Source: Brassica napus
Lineage: Eukaryota; Streptophyta; Magnoliopsida; Brassicales; Brassicaceae
Length of the DNA stretch: 64,000 bases
Direction: 5' to 3'
Assembly (NCBI RefSeq): GCF_020379485.1
Contig: NC_063446.1
Location: 22,780,610 to 22,844,609 of the forward strand
Of the stretch, positions 37,101 to 48,435 are shown piece by piece. The notes under the pieces were generated by a model. That model was not told where the DNA came from and did not search any database. It worked only from the letters and a program-made list of their open reading frames with translations. Each line of letters begins with the position of its first letter. Position 1 is the first letter of the stretch. A program made the position numbers and the translations under genes.

Positions 37101-38300
37101 GGAGAGTTGGATGAAAAGATCTACATGGAGACACCTGAAGGATATGAAGATCAGTTCAAGAAAGGTCAAGTCTGTTTGTTGAAGAAAGCTTTGTACGGAT
37201 TGAAACAGGTACCAAGAAGATGGAATCAGAAGTTTGATGGATTCATGGCTGAACTTAACTTTATAAGAAGTTATAGAGACAGTTGTGTGTATGTCAGGAC
37301 ATGTGGAGACGGCGCAAAGGTCTATTTGCTAATCTATGTTGATGACATGTTGGTGGCTGCCAAAGACAAGAAGTTGATCCTAGAGCTGAAGGAGCAACTT
37401 AGTATGAAGTTTGAAATGAAAGATCTCGGTCCAGCAAAGAAAATTCTTGGGATCGAGATCAGGAGAGACAGAGCAAATGGGAAACTATGGCTATCTCAGG
37501 AAGGTTACATGGAGAAAGTTCTGGAGACGTATAAGATGGAACAAGCCAAAGAAATTGTAACACCACTGGGTGCTCATATGAAGTTTCGCTCTGCTACAAA
37601 GGAACAGTTGCGAGATGATGAAGATTACATGAAGACAATACTGTATGCTAATGCAGTTGGGAGCTTGATGTACTCTATGATATGTACAAGACCAGACATG
37701 GCTTACCCTGTGGGAATAGTCAGTAGATTCATGGGAAATCCTATCAAGGATCATTGGCTAGGAGTAAAGGATTATGAGATACATCAGAGGATCATTGGAG
37801 ATGAAGCTCTGCTACAGGAAAGGGTCTGATTTTGTGTTGAAAGGCTACTGTGACTCCGACTATGCAGCTGACCGCGATAAGAGGAGGTCAATTAGTGGAG
37901 TTGTGTTTACTCTTGGTGGAAACACCATTAGCTGGAGATCAAGGTTGCAGAAAGTGGTAACTCTCTCAACTACGGAGGCGGAGTACTTGGCTATGAATGA
38001 TGCAAGAAAAGAAGCTCTGTGGCTCAAAGGCCTACTAATGGATTTTGGGTATGAACAGAAGTGTGTTGAGATCTTCTGTGACTCTCAAAGCGCTATTGCA
38101 TTGTCCAAGAACAATGTGTATCATGAGAGAACAAAACACGTTGATACCAAGTACCACAAGATCTGAGAAATCATTGAGAAGGGTTTCTTGAAGGTTACAA
38201 AGATATCTACATTGATCAATCCATCGGATATCTTCACGAAGATTATACCAGTCAGTAAGTTCAGAGCTGCAATGGACTTGCTGAGGGTTAAGTCTGAGTA
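34159..38300 (+). pseudogene. Copia gag-pol with frameshifts and stops
   Basis: The frame begins at ATG 34159 (MTLPRVELEKFDGHGDYMLW). The first open stretch to 35811 has the gag domain, a zinc knuckle CWSCGEEGHFKGSC, a protease-like WVLDSGCRYHMT (Cys for the usual Ala after SG) and the start of integrase. It ends by a frame change and stop at about 35790-35820. Integrase resumes at 35823 (TDNGLEF, TPQQNGVAERMNR) and shifts frame again at about 36130 and 36660. RT follows (36642-37829) with LEQLDVRTAFLHG and active site YVDDML. RNase H is at 37774-38166 (GYCDSDYA, STTEAEY, VDTKYH) and is cut by a TGA at 38164. It cannot make a full polyprotein. Confidence 0.92.
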
Positions 38301-38418
38301 ATCAAGCTCAGGCTCCGGGAACAGAAATCCATAATCTAGACATCATGCACCTACCTCTACATCTCAAGACAATTCGTCTATTTCAGTCTTGTTGATCTGT
38401 CTTTACTAGGTGGAGATT

Positions 38419-39104
38419 TGTTGAGTATTTAGTAAAGAAGATCAAGACAATGTCAAGACAAGCTTAGGCGTGGAGAGCAAGCTACTAAAGACATGGCACT
38501 ACTCACGTGACTTATCAAGATGAAGGACCACAAGATGAGCTGTTTTGTCTCAGTCTGATAAAGCAAAAGAAACAACAGTTTGTCGGCTTCTCTACAGGAA
38601 GTTAACGTTGTGGCTTTAATGGTCCGTACGGATGGAGCGTGGCCAGCTGGAGCATCCGAAGCGCTTTAGGTTAAAGTGTGAGTAGTATATAAGTTTGTCT
38701 TAGTGAAGAAAGAAAGGGGGGGGGGCAAGATGGAGTGAGAACATCTTTTTCAAAGTATAAGCTTGAGAGAGTTCTTGAGAGTTTGTAAGCTACGTTTAAA
38801 CCAATATAGGTACTGTAAAGGCCTTGAGGTTAAGATACACTTGTAAACTCTGATCTAGTGGATTTTGGGAGACAGTTCCCGGCCCAGACTAACACCCTTG
38901 TTAACGGGTGTAACTGGATTAACAATCTTGAGTGTCTTGTTCTGTTTTCTCTTCTACTTTCACAATCTGTTTCAGGGAAGAACTTTACCACCAAACATAT
39001 TTCATAATCGGATTATCATTTTGCTCGATTAAAGCTGAAGTCTTGGTGAGTGTGTGTGAAGTCTGAGGGCAAATATACACTTTGGGGTGTTAGATTTTCT
39101 CACA
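38419..39104 (+). repeat. 3' LTR of second Copia element
   Basis: 686 bp, TG...CA, matching 33429-34111. Confidence 0.92.
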
Positions 39105-39109
39105 ATAAT

Positions 39110-39733
39110 GGTTGTTAATCAAATGGGTCTAAGATTATTTGAGACCGAAAAATGGTTGCAGTGAAATGATATATTTGTCATTCTTTTTAGCGAGGATTTT
39201 TCTTTGAACATCCTCAATTTAATTTAACTCAAACTCCAAATTTTTATTATAAAACATTCTGCATTTCAAAACTATTTTTAGATGTTCTTTTTCCTCTATA
39301 TTTCAAAAATAACATCCATTTATATTTACATAATTTAATATCAGTATTATATATTGATAAAATTAAATATTTCTTTATTCAAAATATACCTTGAAATAAG
39401 AACCACTTTTATTTAGAGTTTCAGAAATTGTTTTTTGAGAAATTTGTTTTTAAAAATAGATAATATAGTAGAAATGGTATTAAATCTAAAAAGATACTAT
39501 CCCTACCTTACAAACACAAATTTATATAGATGAAAACTCATTTGATTTTACAAAATATATAGAAAACCTCTGATTATATAGTAGAATTAAAAATCGCTCG
39601 ATAAAAAAAATTCACAGTATGAAATACCAAGGTTTTGTAGTTTTGTGTTTTTTCTTAAAGGATAGTTGTCATTAATAATCAGAAAATATGAGCTATATAT
39701 TGTGATTAATTATCGTAAAAAGGTTAGAATAAG
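39110..39733. other. AT-rich spacer between Copia and retroposon
   Basis: No supported feature. Confidence 0.55.
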
Positions 39734-40014
39734 AAAACAACATGTGGAAAGGAGAGAGAAAGGAGAGAGAAAGGAGATCTGAGTTTTCTTTCCGGCGTAC
39801 GGCCGGCGCGTGAGCGTCCGTGCCGTCGCCGGAACCTTTATTCCTTTTCATAGAGGTTTCTTTTGGCCTCTTCTTCGTCGCCTCTCACCGATCGCTTTGT
39901 CTGAGCTCTGGATTGGAACCATCCTCCAACGGTGGTTTCCTCGCGTGGAGGGAAGACGCGGTCGCGTGGAGGCTAACGGAGTGAGAAGAGACGCTTGCAT
40001 GTGTCAGTGGTGAT

Positions 40015-40155
40015 TCTGGGAGATGGAGGCTATCACAGATCCGTCGTCGCCGGTTTGTTTTCAGGGAGGTGGAGGCTTCTTCAGCTTCGCCGTCGCCGGT
40101 TCTAGTTCCCGGGAAGGGGAGGCTTTCTCTGTTCCGTCTTCGCCGGTTTTTGCTC
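40015..40155 (+). repeat. 47-bp tandem repeat, three units
   Basis: Units of 46, 47 and 47 bases, each containing GGAGGCT and TCGCCGGTT at fixed spacing. Diverged versions lie in the two related copies at about 9340-9500 and 47820-47990. Confidence 0.85.
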
Positions 40156-40364
40156 CGGAGGGTAGGGGCACACATAGCTCTACGCTGTCGGTTTAGGTCC
40201 CCGTTGTGTTTTGGGGTTTTTTTTCTTTGTCTTTACTAGTATGGATTGGGTGGAATTTGCGGGGTGGTTCTTGTCGTTAGGGTGGTTGTTTGGATTTGAA
40301 GGGATGAGCGATCGGTAGACGATGAAGCTCTCCATCGATGGCGACGATGACAAGAGAAGGAAAG

Positions 40365-41300
40365 TGATACGCCCAAAATAAGGATCACTCTTTCGGTAAG
40401 GTTGATATGAACTCAGATCCGAGAGGATTGAGAACTGATGGATCGAGGGGTGACACTAAGGGTTGCGGAATAGCCCAAAGATACTACCAGACTTCGATCG
40501 TTGCCGGATGTGACGCACCGGTCCAACAAAAGAAGGATCGAAACTTGGAGATAACCTCACCAAGAAACTAAGAAGTGTTCTAAACAAAGAACAATGAGAG
40601 AAACTCATAAAAAAGGAAAAACAATCTGTTTTATTTCGTGGCTCTAAGGCCTTATTTATAGGATTACAAGTTGTAGAGATCCAAAGAAAAATGTGCTAAA
40701 AACAAGACATTGGAAATAGAAACAAAGACTTGACTAAATAAAGTCTTTGACTGAAACTTGGACTACCTCTTCATATAGCCACGACCAGGACTTTGAAAGG
40801 TGAAGAATATACTCCTGATATGGGCCAAGACATGTCCCTTTGAGGCCTGGTCGAAATCCATCTTTTCCCTTAGCCAATATTTATCGGTTTCTCCATTTGG
40901 CCCAAACAAGTTCGTTTTTGAATCTTTTTGAAAACCATCAAGCCCAATGCTTTCTTGAACATTAAGAACATGAATAATAACCTTTTTCATGATTTAATTG
41001 ACCATTGGTTCATCAGAAAGAAGGTTAGCCATTTCGAGCTTCTCGGGTGGTCTGAATTCGCGAGAACTGAAGATCACCTGATTTGTAAATAGCATAACTA
41101 TCACATATGAACTCCGTTTGATCTGATTCTTCTTCAAGGAGCTCCGTAATTGAGTTGAGAACATTCTCCAAGTGATTTCATGCGTAGAAGCCTCGTGCTT
41201 TGGAAGATATGAGTCAAACAATGAACATATATCTTTACTGCTTTCCATGATCAAGCCATGCATGCCTGTTTTGCCCGGTGCGCTACCCCACGGCACATCA
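40365..41300 (-). repeat. 3' LTR of nested LTR element
   Basis: 936 bp, TG...CA in both directions. Long for an element with a 2.2-kb interior. Confidence 0.92.
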
Positions 41301-41848
41301 TTCCCTCCCTCTTGAAAAGGATTTGACCTCAAATCCATTTCACCTCTATCAAAAGGAAATGAATAAGAGAAAACGAATTTTAAAATCTTATAAAATTCAA
41401 TGAAGGAAAAGTATGGACAGAAAGTTCCTTGGAGTTTTGGACTTGTTTTCCTCAAGTACTTCCAGTTCCATGTCCCTGATACATAAGAAATTTGGCGTTC
41501 ACCAGTGTTTTCTCTCCTTGGGAACTGATCATACTTATCCTGTACTTTCAAAACAACTAGGGAAACCACATCAAATCTGCGAGAGAAATAATCAAAGAGT
41601 TTCTCTATCCTTAGGACATCAAGAACATGATCCAAGCTCTTAGGATAATCATCAAAGAATGTGTTGTAAACCAAGATGACATCAAAGCTCAAAACAACAC
41701 AATTTTCAAACATTGGTTTCAAATTATGCCAAGGTTTATCAGTTTCAACACACAAGTTATCAAGCTTCAAAACAGAATCAAAAATAAAATCGGTTTCAGC
41801 TCTATGTGATTTTTGTTTCAGCAACTTCTTAACCAAAAATTCGTCCAA
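40994..41848 (-). CDS. Hypothetical protein running from interior into 3' LTR
   Basis: A 284-codon frame starting at 41848 and ending inside the 3' LTR. No known catalytic domain. It contains RSNPFQEGGNDVPWGS and MHGLIMESSKDICSLFDSYL, phrases I recall from Brassicaceae retrotransposon-associated predicted proteins. A second frame in the other LTR (43942-44598) repeats the C-terminal part. Part of the element, not a host gene; expression is uncertain. Confidence 0.5.
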   Translation of the reverse strand: MDEFLVKKLLKQKSHRAETDFIFDSVLKLDNLCVETDKPWHNLKPMFENCVVLSFDVILVYNTFFDDYPKSLDHVLDVLRIEKLFDYFSRRFDVVSLVVLKVQDKYDQFPRRENTGERQISYVSGTWNWKYLRKTSPKLQGTFCPYFSFIEFYKILKFVFSYSFPFDRGEMDLRSNPFQEGGNDVPWGSAPGKTGMHGLIMESSKDICSLFDSYLPKHEASTHEITWRMFSTQLRSSLKKNQIKRSSYVIVMLFTNQVIFSSREFRPPEKLEMANLLSDEPMVN

Positions 41849-41968
41849 GGCACAAGTGGATGCAAATAAATTACCAGTGATCAGTTCATGTCTATAAGGG
41901 CTCAGATTAAAGTCATTTTCTTTGAAGACAAATGAATAACACGATTTTCTAGCACAAAAATCAGACTG

Positions 41969-43054
41969 TTACAAATCAAGCTCAAATGACTTTTCAAGAT
42001 GATCAAAACTTTTGCTATGTTTCAAAAACTGATCAAGACTCAAAACAAATCCAAAATGGATGTCATTGCCATTTTGAAAACGTTTTTGATCAAGAATTCC
42101 GTCAAGTTCAAATTTCTCAGAAGAATGAATCATGTTATCAAAAACAGAATTTGAAACACAAAATTCTTTAACTTTGTCAAAACCAAAACGATTTACAACA
42201 GGAGAACTGATCTTAACAAACATTTCAGGCATAGAATTAAGTAAATAAAGTTTCTCACAGTGCTTTTTAGGCAAAGGCGTAGAAGTTGTGCCTGGATCAA
42301 AGCAAAGATGTTTCTCTATGATGATGGATGATTTGCTTGGTGCTTCCTCATCAAAGATTGGATCAAGCTCGTCTTCTTCATCAAAGATGGGACTAAGATC
42401 ATTGTCCAAGGATCTCCTAGTCTCAAGACGTGGTCCTTGATGTTGGTAGTTCAATGGTTCTTCCTCAAAAACCTGTGAAACTAGAACAAGACTACTCGGA
42501 TGCTCCGGTTCAAAACAGGTTAGTCCATTAGTCTCTTCATTATCAATATCAAACATAAGATCAGGTTTTGGAGAAGGAAGATCACATTCATCCTCACAAG
42601 TGATCCAACTTTTCATTAGCTCTTCATCATACTTATCAAAAATTGGTAAAGAATCTGAAAAATCTTTTAGATCTTCAAGGTTGTTTTCAGATTTACCTTT
42701 GGGTTTTTCACTGATGAAAATTGATGGCTCAGCTACTGGGGCACGTGTGGGTGTGCTCTTCTTTTGGCTCTTGCTGACGTCCTTGAGGGCTTTGTCCACA
42801 CCCTTCACAAAGTTATCACAAAATTGTTGGACATCAAACTGAAAATGTTTCCTTTTTGGATCAGCTTCGCCTTTGGACGTTTTGAACTGCTCTTTGCACC
42901 TCCTGTTCGGCATCTTATGTGGTCTTCTTTGGGCTAGTCTTTCCTGCACAGGAACAAAATCATCAAAAACATTCAATGAATTTTGAGATGAAGATTTAAA
43001 GTTAGCCTCTCGTTGGAATTTCTTCTTGCTACTTCCCTTGTGAAGACCAAACAT
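41969..43054 (-). CDS. Retroelement-encoded acidic hypothetical protein, 361 aa
   Basis: An intact frame of 361 codons starting 490 bases after the minus-strand 5' LTR, where gag would be expected. Lys/Arg-rich N-terminus (MFGLHKGSSKKKFQREANF), a middle rich in Asp/Glu with repeated PIFDEE-type phrases (about residues 215-235), and no zinc knuckle, protease or RT. I recall similar PIFDEE phrases in predicted Brassica proteins linked to gypsy-type elements, so it may be a remnant of a gypsy polyprotein. Function unknown. Confidence 0.55.
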   Translation of the reverse strand: MFGLHKGSSKKKFQREANFKSSSQNSLNVFDDFVPVQERLAQRRPHKMPNRRCKEQFKTSKGEADPKRKHFQFDVQQFCDNFVKGVDKALKDVSKSQKKSTPTRAPVAEPSIFISEKPKGKSENNLEDLKDFSDSLPIFDKYDEELMKSWITCEDECDLPSPKPDLMFDIDNEETNGLTCFEPEHPSSLVLVSQVFEEEPLNYQHQGPRLETRRSLDNDLSPIFDEEDELDPIFDEEAPSKSSIIIEKHLCFDPGTTSTPLPKKHCEKLYLLNSMPEMFVKISSPVVNRFGFDKVKEFCVSNSVFDNMIHSSEKFELDGILDQKRFQNGNDIHFGFVLSLDQFLKHSKSFDHLEKSFELDL

Positions 43055-43544
43055 CTTTATCCTGAAAAATTACTTAACACAAAAGGGTTAACAGATAAAA
43101 TAATCCTCACACTCTCAAGTGTTTGATCTCACCCACACAAGTGTTTCTCTAAGATTTTAGTGGTCACTCAAGAGTCTCCTCAAGGTTCTAAGAGAACAAA
43201 TCAAGAATCCCAATGGGTAGATCCAAAGCAAACAAAAGGTTTTTCTCAAGATAGATAGATAAGAGATTTTTGATTTTTGAAATCCGTTTTAACCACCTCA
43301 AAGGCTGGATTTCTCCTCAGCCAGCAGGCTTTCTCTTCCACCACCAATCCACAAAACAAACTTTGAACTTTTTCTATTTTTTTTTTTTTTTGAATCAAAT
43401 CGTAAATCTTTTTTTTTTTTATAAATGGATGGTAATGAGGGGCCCGGATTCAAGAAAGGTAGAAGAAGAAGTGTTTGAAGAAGATGGAGAGATGAGAAGA
43501 TGGAATGATAATAGAGTTACCGGAAGAGTGGCTCTGATACCACT

Positions 43545-44479
43545 TGATACGCCCAAAATAAGGATCACTCTTTCGGTAAGGTTGATATGAACTCAGATCC
43601 GAGAGGATTGAGAACTGATGGATCGAGGGGTGACACTAAGGGTTGCGGAATAGCCCAAAGATACTACCAGACTTCGATCGTTGCCGAATGTGACGCACCG
43701 GTCCAACAAAAGAAGGATCGAAACTTGGAGATAACCTCACCAAGAAACTAAGAAGTGTTCTAAACAAAGAACAATGAGAGAAACTCATAAAAAGGAAAAA
43801 CAATCTGTTTTATTTCGTGGCTCTAAGGCCTTATTTATAGGATTACAAGTTGTAGAGATCCAAAGAAAAATGTGCTAAAAACAAGACATTGGAAATAGAA
43901 ACAAAGACTTGACTAAATAAAGTCTTTGACTGAAACTTGGACTACCTCTTCATATAGCCACGACCAGGACTTTGAAAGGTGAAGAATATACTCCTGATAT
44001 GGGCCAAGACATGTCCCTTTGAGGCCTGGTCGAAATCCATCTTTTCCCTTAGCCAATATTTATCGGTTTCTCCATTTGGCTCAAACAAGTTCGTTTTTGA
44101 ATCTTTTTGAAAACCATCAAGCCCAATGCTTTCTTGAACATTTAGAACATGAATAATAACCTTTTTCATGATTGAATTGACCGTTGGTTCATCAGAAAGA
44201 AGGTTAGCCATTTCGAGCTTCTCGGGTGGTCTGAATTCGCGAGAACTGAAGATCACCTGATTTGTAAATAGCATAACTATCACATATGAACTCCGTTTGA
44301 TCTGATTCTTCTTCAAGGAGCTCCGTAATTGAGTTGAGAACATTCTCCAAGTGATTTCATGCGTAGAAGCCTCGTTCTTTGGAAGATATGAGTCAAACAA
44401 TGAACATATATCTTTACTGCTTTCCATGATCAAGCCATGCATGCCTATTTTGCCCGGTGCGCTACCCCACGGCACATCA
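43545..44479 (-). repeat. 5' LTR of nested LTR element
   Basis: 935 bp, followed on the minus strand by the tRNA-iMet-type primer-binding site at about 43530-43543. Confidence 0.92.
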
Positions 44480-44829
44480 GAAAGCATAGTTCTTGAGTCT
44501 CGGGCTTGATATGCCCAGTAGGTGGCATGGATGTTTGGGATGAGCTCTCGGTTAGTCCGATGACGCTCTCCGTGACAAGCGCGACGGAGGAGAGCCATTC
44601 GACGGTAACAGCCGGGATGAGTCGTCTCGTGATTGGGTTAAGCCGACCCGTGTTCTTTGGTTTGTGGGCCTGTCGGGGTTGGGTTTGTGGGTCTGTGAGC
44701 CAGTTTGTCTAAGGTTTAGCAGGTTTTGATAATTGGGTCGTGGGCCTTTTATCTTGTAACTTCTTGGGCTTGACCCATTTTCTATTTCAATGAAATATTG
44801 AAGGTAAAAAAAAAAAAAAAACAACATGT

Positions 44830-47334
44830 AGAGAGAGGACAACTGTGTGGGTCAACGTTAGGATAACGTCAGCAAGATGAGACAATCAAAGAAGCAAATG
44901 CTGAGAAAGTAAAGCCATCTTGTCGGTTAACTCCTTTAACGGCCACATCTCTCTCTCCTTTAAATATATGTATAAAGTTAAATAGTTAAGGTTAATTGCT
45001 TCTCTTCTTTAACTAAAGCTACATTCATCAAGAATTACCTTTTTGCTCTCTCTATGTAAAGTAATAGCACCTCGGTACTAAAACACACACACACAACAAC
45101 AACGAACGCGTGAAACGTTAAAATGAAAAGAAAACATTAATTCTATTTGTTCCATTAACATTTACACCTTACAATAACGAAGATATTACACCTTATGCGA
45201 GTTTTTACTGTCAGTAGACGAAAAATAAAACAATACATTCGAATCTTTCTGTATGGATAGTAAAAATCTTGTAGTCTGCTTGGCGCTTGCAGTTATTATC
45301 GACTGCAGATTTCGTATCTCCGTCTGTTATTTACGAGCTAGTTAATACGGGGTTGGTCTATTGTTTAGTTCAAGCGGAAATAGGAGGAATAAAGGAAGGT
45401 GGCTCGCGTGGGGCACAAAACTCTGTTTCTTCTAAATTTATTGACCACTTTTTGCCACCACCCCTCGCTTCCTCCCAATGGTCAATCTCTTTTACCTGTT
45501 CTTTTTCTTTTCTATTTTGAAAAGGAAATTTTGGTTGTTTCTCTCTCTCTCATTGATTATAGACAGATATCATGTTCTTATAACTAAGTCAAAATACTTG
45601 TGGTCGACAAAAGAAAAGATAAAAGCCATGCATATGCATGGACGTATATATTTTGATGAATTTTTTTTATCTTTTGGTGAAAGAATTATAAGATAGTTAG
45701 TGCTAATTATGATTAGATGATAAGTTAAATAGAGAAAAGTGAGTCTGCAGTTAATTTGCATGGGCTTAGGGATATTTTTTCAATATAAGTAAAAGATAAT
45801 TCAAGGGAATTCGTGAGCACTCCCACAATACACTCTCACTACCTTTTCGCAGCGACACCGACATATGCCACATTTTCATTTTACCTTTTTTTTCTTGCAA
45901 AAGATCGTTAATTAAAGAACTGGATTTAAGATTAATCTCTACATATATACTATATATATATATTTACGGATATGTACATTTTTTTGAACAACAAGTGCTT
46001 ATGTTAAAATTAAACGCACATGAGTTAAGTCAGTTAAGTAGGAAGAGATACTTGACAGTAAACTAATAAACTAACATAACTAAAACATAAATATACATAT
46101 TCATTCTCGTAAAATATACTCAATATTACAGAGATATATGTGCCAGCTGTTTAGATACATACATATGCATGAGTAATAAAACCCACAGATTACATATCTT
46201 GGTCGTTGGAACCAAGACACATACCATCATATATACTTCGAGGAGTGACGAGAATATATAATTCTTAAGCTGATTTTAGGATATAGTTCGTATCCTACCT
46301 TTCCTCTGTCTATCGGCTTTGTTTCACCGTAAGAGGTAAATAACCAAACTGAATTTGAAAAAATATATACAATGGATATATATTTATAACAGAGTAAGAC
46401 ATAAATATTTTGCATAGAGAGATGTACGCACAGCTATATATAAATGGCAAAGACCAGACAAAGCTGAAAAGATAGCATCACGCTCGTACTCTTTTAATAT
46501 ATAAGATTTAATTTCCACATATATATTGTACTAATTAATTAATACTCTAGTAGAATAAGTGAGTGGACTCTCCTTTCCAGCCATCTAACCCTACCCGTCC
46601 GATCGATCAAATCTTCTATTCTATGTAATTTTTTATTTCTACCGTTGGATTTGTGAAATTTCCTTTCACAAGCATGATTTAATAAGAATGGGCAACGTCC
46701 CTATAATGTTTTATTTGTACGCAGCTTGACTGCATATATAGTTTGTAAAATCATCTTTAATATATTTTACAGTTTTTTATTTTAGTACAAATACTACGAT
46801 TCTTCTAAATATAGTAAAAATATTAATTTATATGTTAGAGAAAAAATAGAAGTAAGTCGAAATATATTATTAAATAAATTTCAATTATTGTTACTTTTAT
46901 ATGTTTATCATAGTACTTGAAATTAAAAATAAAAATAAATTGAAAATACTTTAAGAATGTTCATAATCTGTGAAAGCTAAAACTTATCTATTTTCCACAA
47001 GAAAAATAGCTTTTTAAAAGCAACCGAAAGCTTTTTTTAATTTCTTCAGTAAGCTTTCAATATTCTGTACAATGGTTATACAGCCTCTCACGTTTTGCCT
47101 CTAAAATTGCTACGGTATCACCCACCCGCTAGTTTCTCTGTAATGTTTTCAGTTCCAAAAAATGTTTAACCGGCTACTCGAGAGGGTTATATCGGACCTA
47201 TCAGTTTGGTCAAAAAAATGTACTATTATACGACAATTGTTACGTAAGATTTCTTTTTTTTTAAATGATTTTTAAAATAAGTAAAGCGATCCGACAAACA
47301 CAATCCGACAAGATTACTATCTCTTACGATTATT
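44830..47334. other. Intergenic DNA
   Basis: AT-rich, no gene supported. Several short frames here show no family resemblance or codon bias. Confidence 0.55.
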
Positions 47335-48120
47335 CTTTTTTTTTTTTTCCAACTGAGTTTGTTAATATTACGGGTCAAGCCCATCCAAGAAACATTACAA
47401 TAAAAGTCCACGCATCCGGCCCAACTAGCAAAAACAAAAAACAGGCCTAAATTTTAAATCTCACAGCCCATCTTCTGGAAACCGTAGTTTTCCAAGCAAG
47501 CCTCCGTCACCTGCGTTGCTTGCTACCAGATCGAGACCGTCCGTTTTCACCGATTGAGAACCTTCCTCGGAGAGCATCCAACGATCTAACCCATTGAGAT
47601 CTCGTCCGAAACCCAAGCCAAACGGTTAACCACACACCAACACGGATCTATGATATCACTCGAGCAAATAACCACCTACAATCAATCCATCACCTCCGAC
47701 TTCCATGCAGCGGTTTCAGATGATAGATCAAGAGACAGAGAGGCTTTGAAGCGCCGACTCATAGATCGAGAAGAAAGAGAATAAAAACTGTGAGCCAAAG
47801 AAAACAAGACCGAAGAAGGCGATACTAGAGGAGCTACCACCCCCCGGGAACACAAGCCGACGACAGCGGTACTGACAAAGCCACCGCCTCCCCGTAGCAA
47901 AAGCCGACGCGGCAGAGCTGTGGAAGCCTCTACCTCGCGGTTACAAAGCCGGCGATGGCGGAGCTGTCAAAGCCTCCACCTCCCGGAACCGGAGAACCAC
48001 AACTAAATCGAGACAAAAGGAAGGCTTAAACGAATACCAAACAACAAGAACAAACCGGACCGACGGTGGCTGTGGAAGTCCACTCCGCCGGTCGGCGAGA
48101 GAGATCTTAAACCTGAAAAG
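47335..48120 (-). mobile_element. Retroposon relic of the 47-bp-repeat family, minus strand
   Basis: A poly(T) run at 47335-47350 (poly(A) on the minus strand), then a stretch resembling the copy at 8678-9763, including GCCCATCC/AAGCCC phrases and diverged 47-bp units with GGAGGCTT and CGCCGGCTT at about 47820-47990. The 5' limit and target duplication are not clear, so it is older or rearranged. Confidence 0.6.
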
Positions 48121-48432
48121 CAGCAATGAAGATATGTCTGATGGAATTTCTTTTTCTTTTTATAAAAAATAGAGACATGAGTTTAAACACCAAAAATAGG
48201 GACATGAATTTTTGGTGTACGGAGTTTCTTTTTCTTTTTCTTTTTATAAAAAATAGGGACATGAGTTTAAACACCAAAAGAAGTAACTCTCTTTTCAGAT
48301 GGAGGAAGCATACCTGTACGGACGTCTCTTACTCTATTCAACATTCATATCTTTTTCTCTCGGGCATCAATTATTCGCTTGGCTATTATTTGAGATTTAT
48401 TTTCTTTGGACCTCCTGAGATACTTTTATATA
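48121..48432. repeat. Short duplicated block
   Basis: A block of about 35 bases (cttttataaaaaatagrgacatgagtttaaacacc) occurs at 48157-48193 and again at 48240-48280, with a shorter version at 48196-48215. No gene. Confidence 0.6.
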
Positions 48433-48435
48433 TAA

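Larger units (their letters stand above)
33429..39104 (+). mobile_element. Copia LTR retrotransposon with perfect TSD (Tnt1-like), defective
   Basis: 5' LTR 33429-34111 and 3' LTR 38419-39104 begin TGTTGAG and end CTCACA. A 5-bp duplication ATAAT flanks the element (33424-33428 and 39105-39109). A primer-binding site TGGTATCAGAGC starts at 34115, and a purine-rich tract (GGTGGAGATT) precedes the 3' LTR. I count about 25 LTR differences (roughly 96% identity), so it is fairly young. All Copia domains are present in order (gag, protease, integrase, RT, RNase H) but the frame is broken several times. Confidence 0.95.
40365..44479 (-). mobile_element. Non-autonomous LTR retrotransposon nested in the retroposon
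   Basis: Two long LTRs (40365-41300 and 43545-44479) differ at only about nine positions (roughly 99% identity). A perfect 5-bp duplication GAAAG flanks the element (40360-40364, 44480-44484). On the minus strand a primer-binding site TGGTATCAGAGC lies just inside 43545, and a polypurine tract (AAGAGGGAGGGAA) just inside 41300, so it is read on the minus strand. The 2.2-kb interior has no protease, RT or integrase. It probably derives from a Ty3/gypsy-like parent. Confidence 0.92.
39746..44820 (+). mobile_element. Poly(A) retroposon of the 47-bp-repeat family, plus strand, interrupted
   Basis: The flanking target duplication AACAACATGT occurs at 39736-39745 and at the end of the poly(A) run (about 44820-44829). 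The body is 39746-40364 plus 44485-44805, about 940 bp, with poly(A) at 44806-44820; the rest is a nested LTR element. At 40015-40155 there are three tandem units of 46-47 bp (core GGAGGCT, CGCCGGTT). The 5' end (cggcgcgtgagcgtccgtg) matches the minus-strand copy at 9763. No protein domain is encoded. Confidence 0.82.
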
